Source: G025836975 sp049646585
GTDB lineage: Bacteria; Pseudomonadota; Gammaproteobacteria; Burkholderiales; Burkholderiaceae_B
Length of the DNA stretch: 64,000 nt
Reading direction: 5' to 3'
NCBI GenBank assembly: GCA_049646585.1
Contig: JBARWC010000184.1
Span: 1 to 64,000, forward strand
The notes below the pieces were generated by a model that saw only the letters and a program-made list of their open reading frames with translations, ran no database searches and had not been told where the DNA came from. Within the stretch, counting starts at the first letter, position 1. The number at the start of each line of letters is the position of its first letter. Below are positions 52,005 through 61,303 of this stretch, piece after piece. The position numbers were made by a program, and so were the translations under genes.

Positions 52005-55000
52005 ATGGCCCAGGCAAAAAAAAGCAGGCCCGAACAAGCACAGGATCCGCTCTGGTACAAGGACGCAGTCATTTACCAACTGCATGTCAAATCGTTCTTC
52101 GATGCCAACGATGACGGTCAGGGCGATTTTGCCGGATTGATCGCCAAGCTGGATTACATCGCCAGTCTGGGCGTCGACACGGTGTGGCTGCTGCCTTTCT
52201 ACCCTTCTCCCAGGCTGGACGATGGCTACGACATCGCTCAATACCGCGGTGTGCACGAAGATTACGGCTCGCTGGCCGACGTCAGGAAATTCATACGCGC
52301 CGCCCATGCGCGCGGCTTGCGGGTCATCACCGAGCTCGTCGTCAATCACACGTCGGACCAGCATGTCTGGTTCCAGCGGGCGCGGCGTGCCAAGCCGGGA
52401 TCGGCGGCCCGGAATTTCTATGTCTGGTCCGACAACGACCAGGCTTATGCGGGGACGCGGATTATTTTCTGCGACACCGAAAAGTCCAATTGGACCTGGG
52501 ATCCCGTGGCGGGCGCCTATTTCTGGCATCGCTTCTATTCGCATCAGCCCGATCTGAACTACGACAATCCCCGCGTGTTGGAAGCGGTGATCGGCATCAT
52601 GCGGTTCTGGCTGGACATGGGGGTGGACGGCCTGCGGCTCGATGCCGTGCCCTACCTGGTCGAGCGGGAAGGAAGCAACAACGAGAATCTGCCGGAAACC
52701 CATGAAGTTCTCAAGCGCATACGCGCCGCCCTGGACAAGGAATACCCGGGTCGCATGCTGCTGGCGGAGGCCAATCAGTGGCCCGAGGACGCGCAGGAAT
52801 ACTTCGGCCGGGGCGACGAGTGCCATATGTCGTTCCATTTCCCCCTGATGCCGCGCATGTATATGGCCATTGCTCGAGCGGACCGCTTGCCGATCACCGA
52901 CATCATGCAGCAGACGCCGGATATTCCGGAAGGCTGCCAATGGGCGATTTTTCTGCGCAATCACGACGAACTGACACTGGAGATGGTGACCAGCAGCGAA
53001 CGAGACTATCTGTGGGATGTCTATGCCGTGGACCGGCGTGCGCGCATCAACCTGGGGATACGCCGGCGCCTGGCGCCACTGCTGGAGCGTGACCGGCGCC
53101 GCGTCGAGCTGATGAACAGCTTGCTGCTGTCCATGCCGGGCACACCGGTGCTGTATTACGGCGACGAGATCGGCATGGGCGACAATATCCATCTGGGCGA
53201 TCGGGACGGAGTTCGGACGCCCATGCAATGGAGTCCCGATCGCAACGGCGGATTTTCAAGGGCGGACCCGGAAAAGCTGTCGCTGCCGGTGCTGATGGGG
53301 CCTTTGTATGGGTATGAGGCGGTCAACGTCGAGGCACAGCAGCGCGATCCTCATTCATTGCTCAACTGGACGCGCCGCATGCTGGCCAAGCGCCGGCAAT
53401 CCCGTGTTTTCGGCCGCGGCAGCCTGCGTTTCCTGTTCCCGGGCAACCGGAAGATATTGGCCTACCTGCGCGAGCACGAGGGCACCGTTCTGCTATGCGT
53501 TGCCAACCTGTCCGACGCATCGCAACCCGTTGAGCTGGATCTGGCATCCATGGCCGGCAGGGTGCCCATCGAGGTGCTGGGCGGCACTCCGTTCCCGACG
53601 ATCGGCACATTGCCGTATTTGCTTACCCTTCCGCCTTATGGCTTTTATTGGTTCCAACTGAGCGACAGCGTCGCGCCGCCCGCCTGGCATGCAAGCAGTC
53701 CGCCCCAGATGCCGGAATACCGCACCCTGGTGCTGCGCCACAAGGCCGGCTACCAGTTAATGGAAGGATCACGGAAAGCACTGTGCAACCAGGTGCTGCC
53801 GCTCTATTTTGAGCGTCAGCGATGGTATGCCCGCGGGCAGGCTCCCGCTTCCGTCGGGATCGGGTACATCGTTCCGCTGCCGTCAGGTTCCGTCGACAAG
53901 GGCGAACTCTTCCTGGCTGAATTCGACGTGCCGGACGGAGACGGTTCCGAACGCTATTTCCTGCCTCTGGCCTTGCTGTGGTCCGAAACGGTCGAAGGCA
54001 TGCCGGCTCAGTATGCCTTGGCCCGTGTGCGCCGTGGCTCGGAACTGGGGCTGGCCACCGACGCCTATTCCTTGCCCGAATTCACGCAGGCCCTGCTGGA
54101 GAATTGGCTGGACGAGCGGCGGATAGCCATCGATGTCAGCCGGGGGCGATCCGTGCTGCATTTCAGGGCGGAACCGGGGCTGCGCGCCATGGACTGGCCC
54201 GCGGACCTGGGCGTCGATTGGTTTCACGGAGAGCAGTCCAACAGCTCGCTGCTGTTGGGCAACCTGGCCGTGCTGAAATTGCTGCGGCACGTGACGGCGG
54301 GCGTGCACCCCGAGGCCGAGATGACCCGCCATTTGACTCGGCTGGGCTACGGCAACTCCGCCGCGCTGCTCGGCGAACTTGTGCGGGTGGACGAGGACGG
54401 GACGCCGCATACGCTGTCCTTGCTGCATGCGCGCATACCGAACCAGGGCGATGCCTGGGGCTGGACTCAGGACTATCTGAAGCGCACGCTTGAAAACGCC
54501 GCGCTGGCCGGGGAAAGCCAGGCCGATTATCGGGAAGACTTGCTGGGCTATACGACCATTGCATCGACCATAGGGCAGCGCCTGGCGCAGTTGCATGCCG
54601 TGCTGGCTTTGCCCAGCGAGGATCCGGCCTTCATGCCGAAGGAGGCGGGCAGGGACGACGCGCAGGCATGGGCCAAGGATATCCGGGACCTGGTCAACGC
54701 CGCCCTGAAGGCCGCAGCCGCCGGCAGATCAGCGCTTTCGGAAGCTGCGGCTTTGCAACTCGATGAGCTCAAGTCGCTGAAGAAAGCATTGCTGGAGGAG
54801 ATCGGCGTCCAGGCGCTGGCGCTGGTCGGTACGACGCGCACCCGCATCCATGGCGACTTTCATCTGGGTCAGGTGCTGATCGCGCAGAACGACGTGTATC
54901 TGATCGATTTCGAAGGCGAACCGGTGCGCTCCCTGGAGCATCGGCGTGGGAAAAGCTGTCCGTGGCGGGATGTGGCCGGCCTGTTGCGTTCCTTCGATTA

Positions 55001-55409
55001 TGCCTGCGCGGCGTTTCTGGCATCCGGCGCCGGCGCGGAGCTGGGCGCGGATGCCGCCCCTGGAGAGAGCGGCGGCCTGAGCCCCGTCCCGATGGGCGCG
55101 GTCGCGCTGCCGCAACAAAGACGCATACTGCTGGAGCAGTTCTGCGCGAGCGCCACGACGTCCTTCCTGCAGGGCTATCGACAAGCGGTCCGGGACGCTT
55201 CGGGCGCTCCAAGCGAAGACGTCTCCGACCCTCCCTCCGGCGATCACGGCCCCTTGCTGGAACTGTCCCTGCTGGAAAAGGCTGCTTACGAGATCTGCTA
55301 CGAAGCCGCACACCGTCCCGACTGGTTGGGCATTCCGCTGGAGGGTCTGCTACGCGCCGCCAGGCGCCTGCTGGCCGGACGGATCGACCATGACAAGGCC
55401 CAGCCATGA
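52005..55409 (+). CDS. treS: Trehalose synthase-maltokinase fusion (TreS-Mak)
   Basis: An 1134-residue bifunctional protein. The N-terminal GH13_16 domain (about 1-560) interconverts trehalose and maltose; its catalytic residues are Asp213 (GLRLDAVPY), Glu255 (LLAEANQWPED) and Asp321 (LRNHDELTLEM). The C-terminal maltokinase (about 575-1134) makes maltose-1-phosphate for GlgE; its kinase motifs are HGDFHLGQVL with Asp951 and LIDFEGEP with Asp968. The fusion couples the two steps. It starts 15 bp after glgE behind AGAGGGGTTTC, and its stop overlaps glgB (ATGA). Confidence 0.95.
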   Translation: MAQAKKSRPEQAQDPLWYKDAVIYQLHVKSFFDANDDGQGDFAGLIAKLDYIASLGVDTVWLLPFYPSPRLDDGYDIAQYRGVHEDYGSLADVRKFIRAAHARGLRVITELVVNHTSDQHVWFQRARRAKPGSAARNFYVWSDNDQAYAGTRIIFCDTEKSNWTWDPVAGAYFWHRFYSHQPDLNYDNPRVLEAVIGIMRFWLDMGVDGLRLDAVPYLVEREGSNNENLPETHEVLKRIRAALDKEYPGRMLLAEANQWPEDAQEYFGRGDECHMSFHFPLMPRMYMAIARADRLPITDIMQQTPDIPEGCQWAIFLRNHDELTLEMVTSSERDYLWDVYAVDRRARINLGIRRRLAPLLERDRRRVELMNSLLLSMPGTPVLYYGDEIGMGDNIHLGDRDGVRTPMQWSPDRNGGFSRADPEKLSLPVLMGPLYGYEAVNVEAQQRDPHSLLNWTRRMLAKRRQSRVFGRGSLRFLFPGNRKILAYLREHEGTVLLCVANLSDASQPVELDLASMAGRVPIEVLGGTPFPTIGTLPYLLTLPPYGFYWFQLSDSVAPPAWHASSPPQMPEYRTLVLRHKAGYQLMEGSRKALCNQVLPLYFERQRWYARGQAPASVGIGYIVPLPSGSVDKGELFLAEFDVPDGDGSERYFLPLALLWSETVEGMPAQYALARVRRGSELGLATDAYSLPEFTQALLENWLDERRIAIDVSRGRSVLHFRAEPGLRAMDWPADLGVDWFHGEQSNSSLLLGNLAVLKLLRHVTAGVHPEAEMTRHLTRLGYGNSAALLGELVRVDEDGTPHTLSLLHARIPNQGDAWGWTQDYLKRTLENAALAGESQADYREDLLGYTTIASTIGQRLAQLHAVLALPSEDPAFMPKEAGRDDAQAWAKDIRDLVNAALKAAAAGRSALSEAAALQLDELKSLKKALLEEIGVQALALVGTTRTRIHGDFHLGQVLIAQNDVYLIDFEGEPVRSLEHRRGKSCPWRDVAGLLRSFDYACAAFLASGAGAELGADAAPGESGGLSPVPMGAVALPQQRRILLEQFCASATTSFLQGYRQAVRDASGAPSEDVSDPPSGDHGPLLELSLLEKAAYEICYEAAHRPDWLGIPLEGLLRAARRLLAGRIDHDKAQP

Positions 55410-57352
55410 AGCGGGAAAACACGAAGCCATCCAAAGGCAACATGCGCCAGCCGGCCATGGAAGACCAGCCGCTGTTGGGCGAGCTGGACATGCATCTGAT
55501 CGCGGAAGGGCGCCACTGGCGGCTTGCCGACTGCCTGGGGGCGCATGTCGTGGCGCTGGACGGGACCGAGGGCACGCGTTTTGCGGTCTGGGCGCCCAAC
55601 GCCCGGCGTGTTGCCGTTGTGGGCGGTTTCAATGATTGGGACGGCCGCCGACATCCCATGCGCCTGCGCCCCGAGTGCGGCGTGTGGGAGCTGTTCATCC
55701 CGGGTGTGGGGGCGGGTGCCCTGTACAAGTTCGAATTGCTGGGCGCCGGGGGCGAGCTGCTGGCGCTGAAGGCCGACCCCCTGGCGCGCCAGACCGAACT
55801 GCCGCCCGCCACGGCCTCCGTGGTGAGCGATCCGGCCGATTTCGAATGGACGGATGCGGAATGGATGCGCGAGCGCGGCGGCAGGCAGGCGACCGATGCG
55901 CCGATCTCCATCTACGAGGCGCATCTGGGCTCATGGATGCACCCGGCCGAGGAAGGAAGCCTGTGGTCCACGGTGGGCCCGCGCCTGATCGAGCATGCTA
56001 CGCAAATGGGCTTCACCCATCTGGAGCTGATGCCGATCACGGAGCATCCCTTTGGCGGCTCTTGGGGCTATCAGCCCCTGGGCATGTTCGCGCCCTCGGC
56101 CCGCTATGGGACGCCGGCCGAGTTTGCGGGGTTCGTGGATGCCTGCCACCGGGCCGGACTGGCCCTGATCCTGGATTGGGTGCCGGCGCATTTCCCGTCG
56201 GACCCCCATGGCCTGGCGTGGTTCGACGGCACGGCGCTATACGAGCATGCCGACCCCCGGCAGGGTTTGCACCCGGACTGGAACACGCTGATCTACAACA
56301 TGGGGCGCAATGAAGTGCGCAATTTCCTGCTGGCCAGCGCGCTGGAGTGGCTGAGACGCTACCACGTGGATGGCCTGAGGGTGGATGCCGTGGCCTCGAT
56401 GCTGTACCTGGATTACAGCCGCGAACCGGGGCAGTGGACGCCCAATCGCCATGGCGGCCGCGAGAACCTGGAGGCGGTGGATTTCCTGCGGCAATTGAAT
56501 GACGGCGTCGCCCAGGCCTGCCCGGGTGCGATTGTGATCGCGGAAGAGTCCACCGCCTGGCCGGGCGTAAGCCGCCCCGCCGGCGAGGGTGGGCTGGGCT
56601 TCCAGTACAAATGGAATATGGGCTGGATGCACGATACCTTGCGCTACATGGCCCACGACCCGGTGCACCGCCGCTACCATCATCACGACATGACATTCGG
56701 AATGATCTACGCATACTCCGAGAACTTCATCCTGCCGCTTTCGCACGACGAGGTCGTTCATGGCAAAGGTTCGCTGCTGGGCAAGATGCCCGGCGACCGG
56801 TGGCAGCGCTACGCCAACCTTCGCGCCTACTACGGATTCATGTGGGCGCACCCCGGCAAGAAGCTGCTTTTCATGGGCGGCGAACTGGCGCAGGAAAGCG
56901 AATGGAACCACGATGCGCAGCTGGACTGGGGGGCGCTGGATGACGGCATGCACTCGGGCGTCCTGTCGCTGGTGCGCGATCTGAACAGGCTGTATCGGGA
57001 CACCCCGGCGCTATACGGGGGTGATGCCGTTCCTGAAGGGTTTGCATGGGTCGTCGGTGACGATGACCGTAACAGCGTCTTCGCGTTCTTGCGCCGCCAT
57101 AACGGACAGACCGCGCTGATCGTCAGCAATATGACGCCGGTGCCGCGCATGGGCTACCGCATAGGCGTGCCCATTGCAGGCCGCTGGGTCGAGCGCTTGA
57201 ATACCGACGCGCAGGTTTATGGCGGGTCGGGCATGGGCAACGCGGGTTCGGCCGACACGGCGGCGGAACCGGGGCACGGATACGGACAGTCGCTGGAGCT
57301 GACGCTTCCGCCGTTGGCGACCCTATTTTTCATCGCAAAGGGCGGATCATGA
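55406..57352 (+). CDS. glgB: 1,4-alpha-glucan branching enzyme
   Basis: A 648-residue GH13_9 enzyme that introduces alpha-1,6 branches. An N-terminal CBM48-like domain (about 40-130, FAVWAPNARRVAVVGGFNDW) precedes the barrel. The catalytic residues are Asp327 (GLRVDAVASML), Glu380 (IVIAEEST) and Asp448 (LPLSHDEVVHGKGS). It is shorter than the E. coli enzyme (728 residues) because the extra N-terminal N1 domain is missing. Start and stop both overlap neighbouring genes by 4 nt. Confidence 0.96.
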   Translation: MKRENTKPSKGNMRQPAMEDQPLLGELDMHLIAEGRHWRLADCLGAHVVALDGTEGTRFAVWAPNARRVAVVGGFNDWDGRRHPMRLRPECGVWELFIPGVGAGALYKFELLGAGGELLALKADPLARQTELPPATASVVSDPADFEWTDAEWMRERGGRQATDAPISIYEAHLGSWMHPAEEGSLWSTVGPRLIEHATQMGFTHLELMPITEHPFGGSWGYQPLGMFAPSARYGTPAEFAGFVDACHRAGLALILDWVPAHFPSDPHGLAWFDGTALYEHADPRQGLHPDWNTLIYNMGRNEVRNFLLASALEWLRRYHVDGLRVDAVASMLYLDYSREPGQWTPNRHGGRENLEAVDFLRQLNDGVAQACPGAIVIAEESTAWPGVSRPAGEGGLGFQYKWNMGWMHDTLRYMAHDPVHRRYHHHDMTFGMIYAYSENFILPLSHDEVVHGKGSLLGKMPGDRWQRYANLRAYYGFMWAHPGKKLLFMGGELAQESEWNHDAQLDWGALDDGMHSGVLSLVRDLNRLYRDTPALYGGDAVPEGFAWVVGDDDRNSVFAFLRRHNGQTALIVSNMTPVPRMGYRIGVPIAGRWVERLNTDAQVYGGSGMGNAGSADTAAEPGHGYGQSLELTLPPLATLFFIAKGGS

Positions 57353-59466
57353 TCATTGGTGCCTTGCCGGAACGCCTGGCTCCCGGACTCCCTTACCCGC
57401 TGGGCGCGATCAGCGACGGACTGGGCGTGAACTTTGCGGTATTTTCAGCCAATGCCAGCAAGATCGAGCTATGCATTTTCGATGCCAGGGGGCGCAAGGA
57501 ACTGCGACGCTACACGCTGCCTGAATGCACCGATGAGATCTGGCACGGCTACCTGCCCGATGCCGAACCGGGCTTGCTGTATGGGTATCGGGCATATGGC
57601 CCCTACGACCCGAAGCGGGGGCATCGCTTCAATCCGCAAAAGCTGCTGATAGATCCTTATGCGCGCAAGCTGGACGGCCAGCTGCGCTGGTCGGATGCGC
57701 TTTTCGGCTATCGCGTTCAGCACCCCAAGGCTGATCTGAGCCTGGACCGGCGCGACTCGGCCGCCCTCGTGCCCAAGTGCGTGGTCACCGGCGAAAGCTT
57801 CAATTGGGGCACGCAAAGCCGCGCCTGCACGCCATGGGCGGAAACCGTCATCTACGAGGCCCATGTGCGCGGGGTTTCGATGCGTCGCGATGACCTGCGG
57901 CGCGAACTTCGGGGCAGCAGCGAAGGGCTGGCCAACCCGCGCTTCATCGATCACCTGCACAAGCTGGGCGTAACCGCCATAGAACTGATGCCTATACACG
58001 CCTTCCTGCAGGATCACTTCCTGGTGGAGCGCGGCTTGCGCAACTACTGGGGCTACAACACGCTGGCCTTCTTCGCGCCGGAGCCCGCTTATCTGACCCA
58101 CGGCAAGACCAACGACTTGCGCGTGGCCATCCGGCGCCTGCAGAGCGCCGGTATCGAAGTCATCCTGGACGTGGTCTACAACCATACGGCGGAAGGCAAC
58201 GAACTGGGCCCCACGCTGTCGTGGCGCGGACTGGACAACGCCAGCTATTACCGGCTGATACCGGGCGACGAGCGCCACTACATCAACGACACTGGTTGCG
58301 GCAACACGGTGAACCTATCGCATCCGCGCGTCCTGCAAATGGTGATGGACTCGCTGCGCTATTGGGCGCAAAGCTACCGCATCGATGGCTTCCGGTTCGA
58401 TCTTGGCGTTACCCTGGGACGCGAGGGAACCGGCTTCGACCCGGGTTCGGGGTTCTTCGACGCCATTGTCCAGGATCCCGTCCTGTCGCGCCTGAAGTTG
58501 ATATCCGAGCCCTGGGACACGGGGCCCGACGGCTATCAACTGGGTAATCACCCGCCGGGCTTTGCGGAATGGAATGACAAGTACAGGGACGGCATCCGCC
58601 GTTTCTGGGCGGGCGTGGCGGGGCTGCGCGGCGACCTGGCCGGATGGCTGATGGGCACGCCGGACGTCTTCGACCGGCGCCACCGCCGGCCCTGGGCCTC
58701 GGTGAATTTCTTGGCCTCGCACGATGGCTTCACGGCCCGGGATGTGGTCAGCTACAACGGCAAGCACAATGAAGCGAATGGCGACGACAATGCCGATGGG
58801 CATGGCGAGAACTTCAGCAACAACTGGGGTGAGGAAGGGCCCGCCACGGACGAGAAGGTATCGGCCTTGCGCGACCGTGTGCTGCGCTCCATGCTGGCTA
58901 CCGTCTTTTTCTCGAACGGCACGCCAATGCTATTGGCGGGCGACGAGTTCGGCAACAGCCAGGACGGTAATAACAACGCCTATTGCCAGGACAACGAGAC
59001 ATCCTGGCTGGACTGGGCGCAGGCGGCGGAGCCCCAGGGCCGCGCCTTGACGGCCTTCGTGGGCCGGCTGGCTGCCCTGAGACGCGCGCATCCGTCCCTG
59101 CGCATGCCCCGTTTCCTGGCTGGCGATGCAGACGTGCTGCCCGGCTTGGCTCGGGTGGCCTGGTTCGACATGGACGGCCAGGCGATGACTCCGCCGGCAT
59201 GGGAGTATGCCGAGGGGCGCGTTCTGGGCCTGCGGCGCGCCTGCGTGGACGACGAGGATGTGGATATGTCCCTGTTGCTGGTCAACTCGGGAGACGAGGA
59301 CATTGAGTTCCAGCTGCCCCCGCAAGATCTTGCCTGGACTCGTGAACTGGATACGGCCCACCCCGAGGCCGTGCCCGGTTCCGTGGAGGGGGACAGCCAG
59401 ATCGTTTGCGCCCATGGCCTGGTGCTGCTTGCCTTTACGGGCCGGGCGGAGCGTTCCCATGTCTGA
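57349..59466 (+). CDS. glgX: Glycogen debranching enzyme (isoamylase type)
   Basis: A 705-residue GH13_11 enzyme that cleaves alpha-1,6 branches. The N-terminal CBM48 begins PLGAISDGLGVNFAVFSANA. The catalytic residues are Asp351 (GFRFDLGVTLGRE), Glu387 (LISEPWDTGPDGYQLG) and Asp459 (LASHDGFTARDVVSYN). In TreY/TreZ clusters this protein is often annotated TreX, which supplies linear maltooligosaccharides. Its start overlaps glgB by 4 nt and its end overlaps treZ by 8 nt. Confidence 0.95.
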   Translation: MIIGALPERLAPGLPYPLGAISDGLGVNFAVFSANASKIELCIFDARGRKELRRYTLPECTDEIWHGYLPDAEPGLLYGYRAYGPYDPKRGHRFNPQKLLIDPYARKLDGQLRWSDALFGYRVQHPKADLSLDRRDSAALVPKCVVTGESFNWGTQSRACTPWAETVIYEAHVRGVSMRRDDLRRELRGSSEGLANPRFIDHLHKLGVTAIELMPIHAFLQDHFLVERGLRNYWGYNTLAFFAPEPAYLTHGKTNDLRVAIRRLQSAGIEVILDVVYNHTAEGNELGPTLSWRGLDNASYYRLIPGDERHYINDTGCGNTVNLSHPRVLQMVMDSLRYWAQSYRIDGFRFDLGVTLGREGTGFDPGSGFFDAIVQDPVLSRLKLISEPWDTGPDGYQLGNHPPGFAEWNDKYRDGIRRFWAGVAGLRGDLAGWLMGTPDVFDRRHRRPWASVNFLASHDGFTARDVVSYNGKHNEANGDDNADGHGENFSNNWGEEGPATDEKVSALRDRVLRSMLATVFFSNGTPMLLAGDEFGNSQDGNNNAYCQDNETSWLDWAQAAEPQGRALTAFVGRLAALRRAHPSLRMPRFLAGDADVLPGLARVAWFDMDGQAMTPPAWEYAEGRVLGLRRACVDDEDVDMSLLLVNSGDEDIEFQLPPQDLAWTRELDTAHPEAVPGSVEGDSQIVCAHGLVLLAFTGRAERSHV

Positions 59467-61303
59467 TGCCGACCAAGGCGATTGCTACGACTACAGCTTC
59501 GGCGCGGTATGCGTGGGAGACGGGCTGGTACGCTTTCGTCTTTGGGCGCCCGGCGCCGGCCAAGTCTGCCTGGAGGTGGATGGCCAGACTGCCCGCCCCA
59601 TGGAGGCCGTCGCGCAGGGCTTTCATGAACTGAGCTGTGCCTGCGCGCCGGGCACGCGCTATCGCTACCATATCGACGCAAGCTTGCGCGTGCCGGATCC
59701 CGCTTCCCGCCTTCAGGATGGCGACATCCACGACGCCAGCATCGTATCCGACACCGGCAGCTATACCTGGCGCAACAATGACTGGCGCGGGCTGCCCTGG
59801 GAGCAGACCGTGCTGTACGAGATCCACGTTGGGCTTGCGGGCGGCTTCCGGGGCGTACAGGAGCGGCTGGCCGACCTGTCCGAACTGGGCATTACAGCTA
59901 TTGAACTCATGCCGATTGCCGATTTCCCCGGTCCGCGCAACTGGGGCTATGACGGTGTGCTGCCGTATGCGCCGGACGCCGCCTATGGCAGTCCCGATGA
60001 TCTGCGCATGCTGGTGGATACGGCACATGGCATGGGCATGCAAGTATTCCTGGATGTGGTCTACAACCACTTCGGCCCGGAAGGAAACTATCTGCCCGGC
60101 TATGCGCCCGAGTTCTTCCGGGAGGATCGTATGACTCCTTGGGGGCCGGCGATCGATTTTCGCAGAAAGCAGGTACGCGCTTTCTTCGCCGAGAACGCGC
60201 TGTACTGGCTGCGCGAATACCGTTTCGACGGTTTGCGCCTGGATGCCGTGCATGCAATCTCCGAGCCAGGATGGCTGCCTGAAATGGCCGATTTTGTCCG
60301 CCGTGGTATCGATCCGGAGCGTCATGTGCACTTGGTGCTGGAAAACGATGACAATGCCGCCGGCTTGCTTGAAAAGGGATTCGATGCGCAGTGGAACGAT
60401 GACGCCCATCATGTGCTGCATCGGATCCTGACGGGCGAGAACCAGGGCTATTACTCCGCTTATGGCGTGGATGGCGCAGGCGAACTGGCCCGCTGCCTGG
60501 GCGAGGGCTTTCTGTACCAGGGGCAGCCCAGCGCCTGGCGCGATGGCCGGCCGCGTGGCGAGCCCAGCGCCGGCCTGCCCCCATCGTCTTTCGTTTTCTT
60601 TTTGCAGAACCACGACCAGACCGGAAATCGCGCTTTTGGCGAACGCCTGACCACGCTTTGCGCCGGGCAGCCCGATGCGTTGCGGGCGGCCATCGCCCTT
60701 CAATTGCTGACGCCGCACATTCCCCTGATCTTCATGGGCGAGGAGTACGGGTCGACGACGCCCTTCCTGTATTTCACCAGTTTCAAGGATACGAAACTGG
60801 CGGCGGCGGTGCGTGAAGGGCGGCGCAATGAGTTTGCCGCCTTTCCGGAGTTCTCCGATCCGCATGCGCGCGATCGCATACCCGATCCGAACGATGAGCA
60901 TGCCTGGGAGCAATCCCGGGTACTGCCGGGATTGAGAGGGGAGGGTGGCATGCGATGGCGCGAGGAGTACCGCGCCTTGCTGGCGGCGCGACGCGAATTC
61001 GTCAGCCCTTGGCTGAGGGGCGCGAAGAATCTTTTCGCCGAGGCGGCGGGGCCGCTTGCGGTGCGTGCCGGATGGCGATTGGGCAACGGCAGCGTGCTGC
61101 GGATCTATTGCAATCTGTCGCCGGTTGATGTGGTGTTGAAGGCGGGCATGCTCGAAGACGAGCGTATTTTTGCTTGCGCGGGCGGGCGCGCCGAGACGGC
61201 CCTGCGGGAGGGGGGCATGGCCGCCTGGAGCACGGTGGCGACGCTGGAGCCGCGCCACTGGCCGGAGCAGGCCGGCGGCCTGAGCAATGGAGCGCAGGCA
61301 TGA
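59459..61303 (+). CDS. treZ: Malto-oligosyltrehalose trehalohydrolase
   Basis: A 614-residue GH13_10 enzyme releasing trehalose from maltooligosyl trehalose made by TreY. The N-terminal CBM48-like domain begins FGAVCVGDGLVRFRLWAPGA. The catalytic residues are Asp262 (FDGLRLDAVHAI), Glu295 (HLVLENDDNAAGLL) and Asp386 (LQNHDQTGNRAFGE). The start is the ATG at 59459, which overlaps the glgX stop; the frame stays open further upstream only because of high GC, with a non-protein-like composition. The end overlaps malQ by ATGA. Confidence 0.95.
   Translation: MSDADQGDCYDYSFGAVCVGDGLVRFRLWAPGAGQVCLEVDGQTARPMEAVAQGFHELSCACAPGTRYRYHIDASLRVPDPASRLQDGDIHDASIVSDTGSYTWRNNDWRGLPWEQTVLYEIHVGLAGGFRGVQERLADLSELGITAIELMPIADFPGPRNWGYDGVLPYAPDAAYGSPDDLRMLVDTAHGMGMQVFLDVVYNHFGPEGNYLPGYAPEFFREDRMTPWGPAIDFRRKQVRAFFAENALYWLREYRFDGLRLDAVHAISEPGWLPEMADFVRRGIDPERHVHLVLENDDNAAGLLEKGFDAQWNDDAHHVLHRILTGENQGYYSAYGVDGAGELARCLGEGFLYQGQPSAWRDGRPRGEPSAGLPPSSFVFFLQNHDQTGNRAFGERLTTLCAGQPDALRAAIALQLLTPHIPLIFMGEEYGSTTPFLYFTSFKDTKLAAAVREGRRNEFAAFPEFSDPHARDRIPDPNDEHAWEQSRVLPGLRGEGGMRWREEYRALLAARREFVSPWLRGAKNLFAEAAGPLAVRAGWRLGNGSVLRIYCNLSPVDVVLKAGMLEDERIFACAGGRAETALREGGMAAWSTVATLEPRHWPEQAGGLSNGAQA

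Noticed and set aside
59207..59458. Upstream extension of the treZ frame
   Set aside because: The extra residues overlap glgX, have a Cys/Trp/Arg-rich shadow composition, and the ATG at 59459 fits the overlap pattern and family start.
61174..61299. Upstream extension of the malQ frame
   Set aside because: It overlaps the end of treZ; the ATG at 61300 has a ribosome-binding site and the operon's ATGA overlap.
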